From Fagopyrum homotropicum (lineage: Eukaryota > Streptophyta > Magnoliopsida > Caryophyllales > Polygonaceae), in the NCBI GenBank assembly GCA_033239125.1, contig BSWB01000002.1, positions 155,420,409 to 155,484,408 of the forward strand: a stretch of DNA of 64,000 nt. Direction: 5' to 3'. Shown one piece after another: positions 59,065 to 64,000 of this stretch. A program made the translations under genes and the position numbers. The notes under the pieces were generated by a model. It saw nothing but the letters and a program-made list of their open reading frames with translations, did not search any database and was not told the DNA's origin. Within the stretch, counting starts at the first letter, position 1. Each line of letters begins with the position of its first letter.

Positions 59065-59520
59065 GATAAAGTATATAAGGCCCCAGGTCTTAAGGACGCT
59101 GTCCTCATGTCAACCATGCTCGCGTCGAAACTTTTCAGGAGGTCACCCATCTTGAAATTGCTCCCACATGAGAACACTTAACTCTAGAGGATAACAACTC
59201 ATCCTTATAAGTTAATCATAAATCCTTATACAAATGATGCAGGAATATAATTTTACGGAGTTTTACAATCTCCCCCACTTAAACTTCTGACGTCCAGCCA
59301 CGTTGTGCCCATGTCAACCATGCTCACCTAGAAGCATCCAAAGAGGTCCCCCATCTTGAAAATGCTCCTGCACGAGCACACTTAACTCTAAAGTTCTTTG
59401 TCCTCACTCGACCACTGAAAAAGAAGAATATTTATTGGCATGGATAGAAACCCATCCTTATAAACTAATCATAAATTCTCATTCAAATGATGCAAGCTGA
59501 TAATTTTACGGGGTTTTGTA
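59065..59520 (-). mobile_element. Cassandra-like TRIM with 5S-rRNA-like promoters, collapsed
   Basis: Two related LTR-like copies in minus orientation, about 59520-59281 and 59267-59065, both begin T(G/A)(T/C)AAAAC(T/C)CCGTAAAATTAT. Each contains a segment like the Pol III promoter of 5S rRNA: AGTTAAG, 24 intervening bases, then AGATGGGTGACCTC (59131-59183) or AGATGGGGGACCTC (59343-59387). The spacing equals that in genuine plant 5S rRNA. A purine tract AAGTGGGGGAGA precedes the second copy, so it looks like a 3' LTR; the usual interior between LTRs seems deleted. Cassandra elements are non-coding TRIMs defined by a 5S promoter in the LTR. Confidence 0.72.
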
Positions 59521-59679
59521 AAATACAAACTAATAATATAAAATGTTTGAATCAATAAATTGAAACACTATGTATCAACTATAATAATATAATTTTTTTG
59601 AACTAATGAATAGTATGATAAAAAATGTACTTAAAACAATATGTCTCATACCTTAACACACTAAACTAAAAACGCTCTC

Positions 59680-61196
59680 TTTTGGAAGATTTCCGATGAA
59701 TACTCCTCTGGTGGCTATTGTGTGCCCAGATAGCCCATCAATGATCTTTTCTGCATAAGGAAGACTACCCAGGGGCACCACCTGCTCCGGCTCCCCAATG
59801 GAGCAAACATTTGTTCAGCGAAGCATAATGGAATGCTACTCTAACTCTCCCGAAAAATCTTGTTGAAACGGGAAAAGTTAAGATCTTCTATCCGAATGGA
59901 GTAGATGCCACCCCATGCATGACCATTAATGATAAGGTTGTTGAATACCTTGATGGCTCCTGTAAGTATGCGGTTATGGTCAAATTACTAGGAAGAATGA
60001 TCTAGTATGCGCACTTTGTGCATACTCTGAAGATGATATGGAAACCACAAGGAGGGTTGTCAATTCTTGATCTCCCGAACGAGTATTTCATGGTCAACTT
60101 CGAGCTAGAGAATGACATGATGGGTGGTTTGTCGATCAGACTTTGGTCGATGTATGACCATTATTTACTGGTCCAATAATGGGATCCCTGTTTTGACCCG
60201 ATGGAATCACTTATTACATCCACGGGAGTGTAGGTTAGAATCTCAGGGCTTCATTGTTCTATGTATGAGAGGAATCTGTTGTTAGCAATTGGGTCTGCCA
60301 CTGGGAAACCACTCAGAGTTGATGAGCATATGCTCAATCATGACAGGGGTCGGTTTTCCCGGATGTGTATCAAAGTGGACCTATCTCGACCATTGAAGGG
60401 TGAATTGATCGTGAATGAAAAATTGCTCAAACTAGAATATGAGAACTTGCGCATGATCTACTTTATGTGTGGGCATTATGATCACACTTTGAAGAACTGA
60501 AAATTAATGGCTCCATTAGAAGGATCACAAAATTCTGAAGTGTAGGCGGCGAGTTCTTCATCAAAGAGACCAACTGCTACGGTGCAGGCTACCAACGACT
60601 CCCTGGGACCGTGGATAGTAGTTGCGCGTAAATCTCACCCTCCAAAAGGAAGAGATTTGGTGCAGCCGCATATGGTGCTGAAAATCTTGGAGAAAGGAAA
60701 GGTGGAAAGGAAAGAGAATATTGGTGGTTATATTTCTCAAAGGAAGGAAATGGGATACGGATCTTTTGTGCCAAATAAAATAGTTCCAGGAGCTGACTAC
60801 GTTGTCCCCGCTAAGACTAGGATTCGGAAGAGATCGGGCCTAAAAAGAAGTAGATTGAAAGAGAAGGGCCAGCTTGTTGGGCCTTGCAGCCCAAATCAGA
60901 GTCAGGAGGTGAGTAAGGGTAGAATGATGAACACAACCCAAGCCCAAACCGTTAAGTTGGGTCAGTCACCTTGCAATCCAGTCATATTATCGAAGTTACC
61001 GGGCCTTGTTATTTCTGAACCAAATATTGAGACCAATGGAGTTGAGGTGAATAACTCAGTAGGAGAAGCGAAGGGTATAGAAGAAGCGATTGATCAAGGG
61101 CATGCTGCAGAAGAAGTAGGAAACCTAAAAGTCATAGATGATGAGATTGATACTGGACCAGAACCGATTGTAGCCGATGAGACTTTGACAACATAG
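59680..61196 (+). pseudogene. L1-type LINE ORF1 (DUF4283 and zinc-knuckle region), decayed
   Basis: With stops and shifts the plus strand reads CKYAVMVKLLGRMI, IWKPQGGLSILDLPNEYFMV, MYDHYLLVQ, WDPCFDP and VRISGLHCSMYERNLLLAIG. It continues with GRFSRMCIKVDLSRPLKGEL and YENLRMIYFMCGHYDHTLKN. This is the DUF4283 domain plus CCHC-type knuckle (C-x-x-C-G-H-Y-x-H) of plant L1 ORF1 proteins; the last cysteine is replaced. A second open part (60582-61196) begins LGPWIVVARKSH, the usual start of the variable tail, and stays open for 204 codons. ORF1 proteins bind the element RNA. Confidence 0.83.
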
Positions 61197-61239
61197 CCTT
61201 AAGGCCGGTTCTTTCTCCCCCCTCTTAAAAATGTTTTTA

Positions 61240-62330
61240 ATGATAGGTTTATTTTGGAATTGTTTCAGAACAGTTAAGACTAGCTTTCGACGTTTGATGC
61301 GTTACTTGACTCGCAAATATCATCCTGATTTTGTAGCCCTCTTTGAGAGCCACTGAGTTGGTTCTCAAGCGGACGAAATTTGTGAATGCATGCCCTTTGA
61401 TTCATGGGATAGGGTTGAGGCAAACGGGAGGAGTGGTGGCATTTGGCTTATGTGGAATGAATCATCGTGTCATCTTTCGAACATTAGAAAGAACCGTCAG
61501 TTCATCCATGCCACTATAGAGAAGGGTGAGTCTCTGATTCACGTTTTCTGGTGTACATGTACTACCCTGACCCTAGGAACCGTGAAGCTCTCTGGGATAC
61601 TTTAGGAGATGAGCTAGGTTTGGTTGAGGGCCTAGTTGTGATTAGAGGAGACTAGAACGAGATCTCTAGTTTAGAGAAGCGGTCTGGAGGGTCGGTCGAC
61701 GAGCAGTTAACTTCCAATCATGGCTAGAAAGGACTGAACTCATTGACCTAGGGTTTAGGGGCTCATCTTGCACATGGTATCATGAAAACAGTGTTGACAC
61801 AAGAATATCGAAGAGTTTGGATCGGGTCTGCGTTTCAACTGAGGCATGGTTGACATGGTCGGAAGCTGTAGTGACGCATCTTCCTCGACTCTCGTCAGAT
61901 CATAACCCTCTTCTGGTATCACTTGAGGGAATATCGTCGAGACAGCCAACACGTAGACCTTTCCGGTTCCGAGCTGCTTGGTTTGAACATCCGGGCTTTA
62001 AAGACCTCATCGCTACCTCGTGGGATTCCCTTGCTTCTCTTCCAAATGCACTATCTAAACTTCGTGTTGTGTTACGGAAATGGAATAGAGATGTCTTTAG
62101 AGATATACATCAGCGGAATGAGGCATTGATCCAAGCAATTGATGATATCAAGAGAAGCTTGGATACTAATCCGACAAATGAGTTGATTGTTGCGGAGTCA
62201 AAGACAGTAGCAGCTTTGAATAATGTACTCGGACAAGAAGAAATTTTGTGGTTCCAAAAATCCCGACAACAATGGCTCGCTTGTGGGGATCAAACACAAA
62301 ATTCTTTCACTTATCAACAGTGATACGGAG
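61240..62330 (+). pseudogene. L1-type LINE endonuclease domain, decayed
   Basis: The frame reads FRRLMRYLTRKYHPDFVALF, then MPFDSWDRVEANGRSGGIWL and MWNESS. This matches the apurinic-like endonuclease of plant LINE ORF2 (tryptophan-rich start, LLEP/LFES, SGGIW). Further on are LDRVCVSTEAWLTWSEAVV and LPRLSSDHNPLLVSL, the SDHxP motif that closes the nuclease. The linker with DIHQRNEALIQAIDDIKRSL and EEILWFQKSRQQWLACGD leads to the reverse transcriptase. Several stops lie in the nuclease half. Confidence 0.85.
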
Positions 62331-62339
62331 GCAGCAGAA

Positions 62340-63913
62340 CCGGATTGAGGCTCTTAAAATGACGAACGGTGACTAGTGTGCGGACCCGATTTCACTTGAA
62401 CATCATGCTATTGAGTTCTTCAGGAATTTTGATGGGCCAGTGGATCTTCCCCCTCTAGCTCCAATTACTGGTGACAGTTTCCTAGTGTTGTCAAGGGATC
62501 AATGTGTTGGGTTGATCAGCCTGGTGTCTGATGCAAAGACAATTGAAGTGATTAAGGGCATGGGTTTGTATAAGGCTTAGAGCATATATGGGTTCCAACT
62601 ACCTTCTATAAAAGGCTTTGGTCGGTTGTTCGGGCGTCTCTATTAGGGTTGGTGCGGGATTTTATGACCAACGCCTCTCTTCCACTAACATCAAATGAAA
62701 CGCTTATTACTCTTATTGGAAAGGTTGTCAAACCGGAATCTATTACGCAGTTTCGTCCCATAAGTTTGTGTAGTGTTTTTTTACAAAACATTGACGAAGG
62801 TTATTGTTAACTAACTTAAACCGCTCATGCCCTATCTTGTTAGTCCCATGTCGAGTAGTTTCATTCCGGATCGCATGATTATTGGCAATATTGTCCTTCT
62901 ACAAGAGACAATGCATTCTATGAAGATGAAGAGAGGCCAGAAAGGAGTAATGGTCTTGACACTTGACCTTGAAAAGGCATATGATTGCCTCATATGGGAA
63001 TTTATTGTAGAAACTTTGCAAGTCCTTCGCCTTCCAGATCATCTGGTCCACTTGATTTACCACTATGTGTCAAGAGGTTTGATGAGCCTTCTATGGAACG
63101 GGGAACGAACTCAGACCTTCCCGATGACGAGGGGCATCCGCCAAAGTGATCCGAAATCACCTTATTTATTTGTATTGTGTTTAGAGAGGCTTGGGCATAT
63201 TATTGATCGAGCTGTGGTGGAAGGAAAGTGGAGGCCGATTTGTGTATCGACAGGGGGTCCATGGATATCCCATCTCTTCTTCACTGACGATATACTATTA
63301 TTTGCGGAAGCCTCAACGGAACAACTCTTAATAGTTCAGGATTGCTTCAAACGGTTTTGTGGGCTTCGGGACAATGGGTGAGGGTAGCTAATTAAGTCCA
63401 AGCTATACGTCTCACATAATGTTAGAGTTAGCATTGAGGAAACATTGAGTAACATGAGTGGAATTCTGACAACTTGACACTTAGGGAAGTATCTGGGAGT
63501 TCAAGTCCTTCATGATAGGGCCACAAGTGTTATGTTCAATCCCCTTCTTGAACAAGTGGCGGGTAGGTTGGCAGGGTGGAAGGCACATGCCCTGAGTGCG
63601 GCAAGCAGATTAACGCTGGTAAGATTTGTTCTCAGCACTATCCCTATTTTTACTATGCAAGTGGTTATCATCCCATATTCTATATGTGAGAAGTTGGATG
63701 CTCTCTATCGGAACTTCCTATGGGTTCGAGTCCAGAAGATCGACGTATCCACTTGGTCAAATGGGAGGAAGTGTGTCAGCCTTGGTATTCGTGATGCCTG
63801 GACGATAAACCTGGCTATGGTGAGTAAGCTGAGCTGGAGGTTATTTGACGAACGGGACCAGCTTTGGGCACGTATCTTTCGGCATCAATTCCGTATTGAG
63901 TCGGTGAATTGGC
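62340..63913 (+). pseudogene. L1-type LINE reverse transcriptase, decayed and cut
   Basis: The 184-codon stretch at 62827-63381 holds RT motifs: SSFIPDRMIIGNIVLLQE, VLTLDLEKAYDCLIWEFI, GIRQSDPKSPYLFVLCLERL and the catalytic box FTDDILLF, where FADD is usual. The next part (63532-63913) reads LAGWKAHALSAASRLTLVRF, VLSTIPIFTMQVVIIP and WTINLAMVSKLSWRLF, the region after RT. Frameshifts separate the pieces. The C-terminal zinc-finger and RNase H regions are missing because an LTR begins at 63914. Confidence 0.9.
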
Positions 63914-64000
63914 TGTAATACCCCGAATTCTCAGAACTCGGAACGTTACTGGTTAGGACCTCACAATGGGTCCCGACCTCAGTTTGACAACAATATTTAC
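63914..64000 (-). repeat. Start of another gypsy-family LTR (continues outside window)
   Basis: TGTAATACCCCGAATTCTCA, then GGTTAGGACCTCACAATGGG and TCCCGACCTCAG, is the complement of the LTR 3' end at 10520-10605 and 17480-17560. It interrupts the LINE in the middle of its coding region. Confidence 0.88.

Noticed and set aside
59131..59387. Two 5S rRNA-like segments as possible 5S rRNA genes
   Set aside because: Only the internal promoter portion and its spacing are conserved; the rest of 5S rRNA is absent, and the segments sit in LTR-like repeats.

Overview
This window is eukaryotic, from a dicot-like land plant nuclear genome. It is AT-rich, genes have short exons with GT-AG introns, and it is crowded with plant transposon classes: Helitrons, Ty3/gypsy and Ty1/copia LTR elements, PIF/Harbinger, Mutator-like MITEs, an L1-type LINE and a 5S-promoter TRIM. 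Host protein signatures (cytokinin response factor, TOPLESS, HIPP metallochaperone) are also plant-specific. The species cannot be named from the sequence. I found one ordinary host gene that looks complete, a HIPP gene at 52546-53209 (-); nearly everything else is mobile DNA or its debris.

Layout. 1-21561 (-) reads as one large autonomous-type Helitron. Its 5' TC end lies at 21561. It carries an intact 11-exon RPA1-like gene (17605-20340), a captured fragment of a cytokinin response factor gene (5687-6124), a second intact RPA-like gene (4111-5339) and the first six exons of the Rep/helicase gene (1-1036, leaving the window). A 10,021-bp LTR retrotransposon without intact genes (7540-17560, perfect 5-bp target duplication, almost identical 3-kb LTRs) was inserted 40 bp past the RPA1-like stop codon. 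21629-24600 holds a 399-bp Helitron, a Mutator-like element with long inverted repeats, two related 182-bp MITEs and an orphan Helitron 3' end. 24855-28960 holds a broken Ty3/gypsy 3' half (-) fused to a copia 3' end (+).

30889-35816 is a complete PIF/Harbinger transposon with both genes apparently intact (DDE transposase and Myb/SANT-like partner), 16-bp perfect termini and TTA target duplications. 36500-37895 is one copy of an unclassified repeat that recurs inverted at 56688-58243. 39370-42241 is a small Harbinger-type element split by a Pack-MULE-like element (39693-41814) that carries a TOPLESS exon with its splice sites. 43695-51766 holds three MITEs, an LTR relic, an RNase H relic and an inverted-repeat pair.

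55190-59006 is an LTR relic of the same broad family as the 10-kb element, interrupted by the unclassified repeat. 59065-59520 is a collapsed Cassandra-like TRIM with two 5S-rRNA-like promoters. 59680-63913 is a decayed L1-type LINE, cut by another LTR (63914-64000) at the window edge.

How they fit: the two RPA-like proteins and the Rep/helicase plausibly form a rolling-circle transposition set, and the Harbinger pair forms an independent cut-and-paste set. The rest are non-autonomous passengers or relics. Exon boundaries were worked out by hand from reading frame and GT-AG sites; reading phase is continuous across every junction given.
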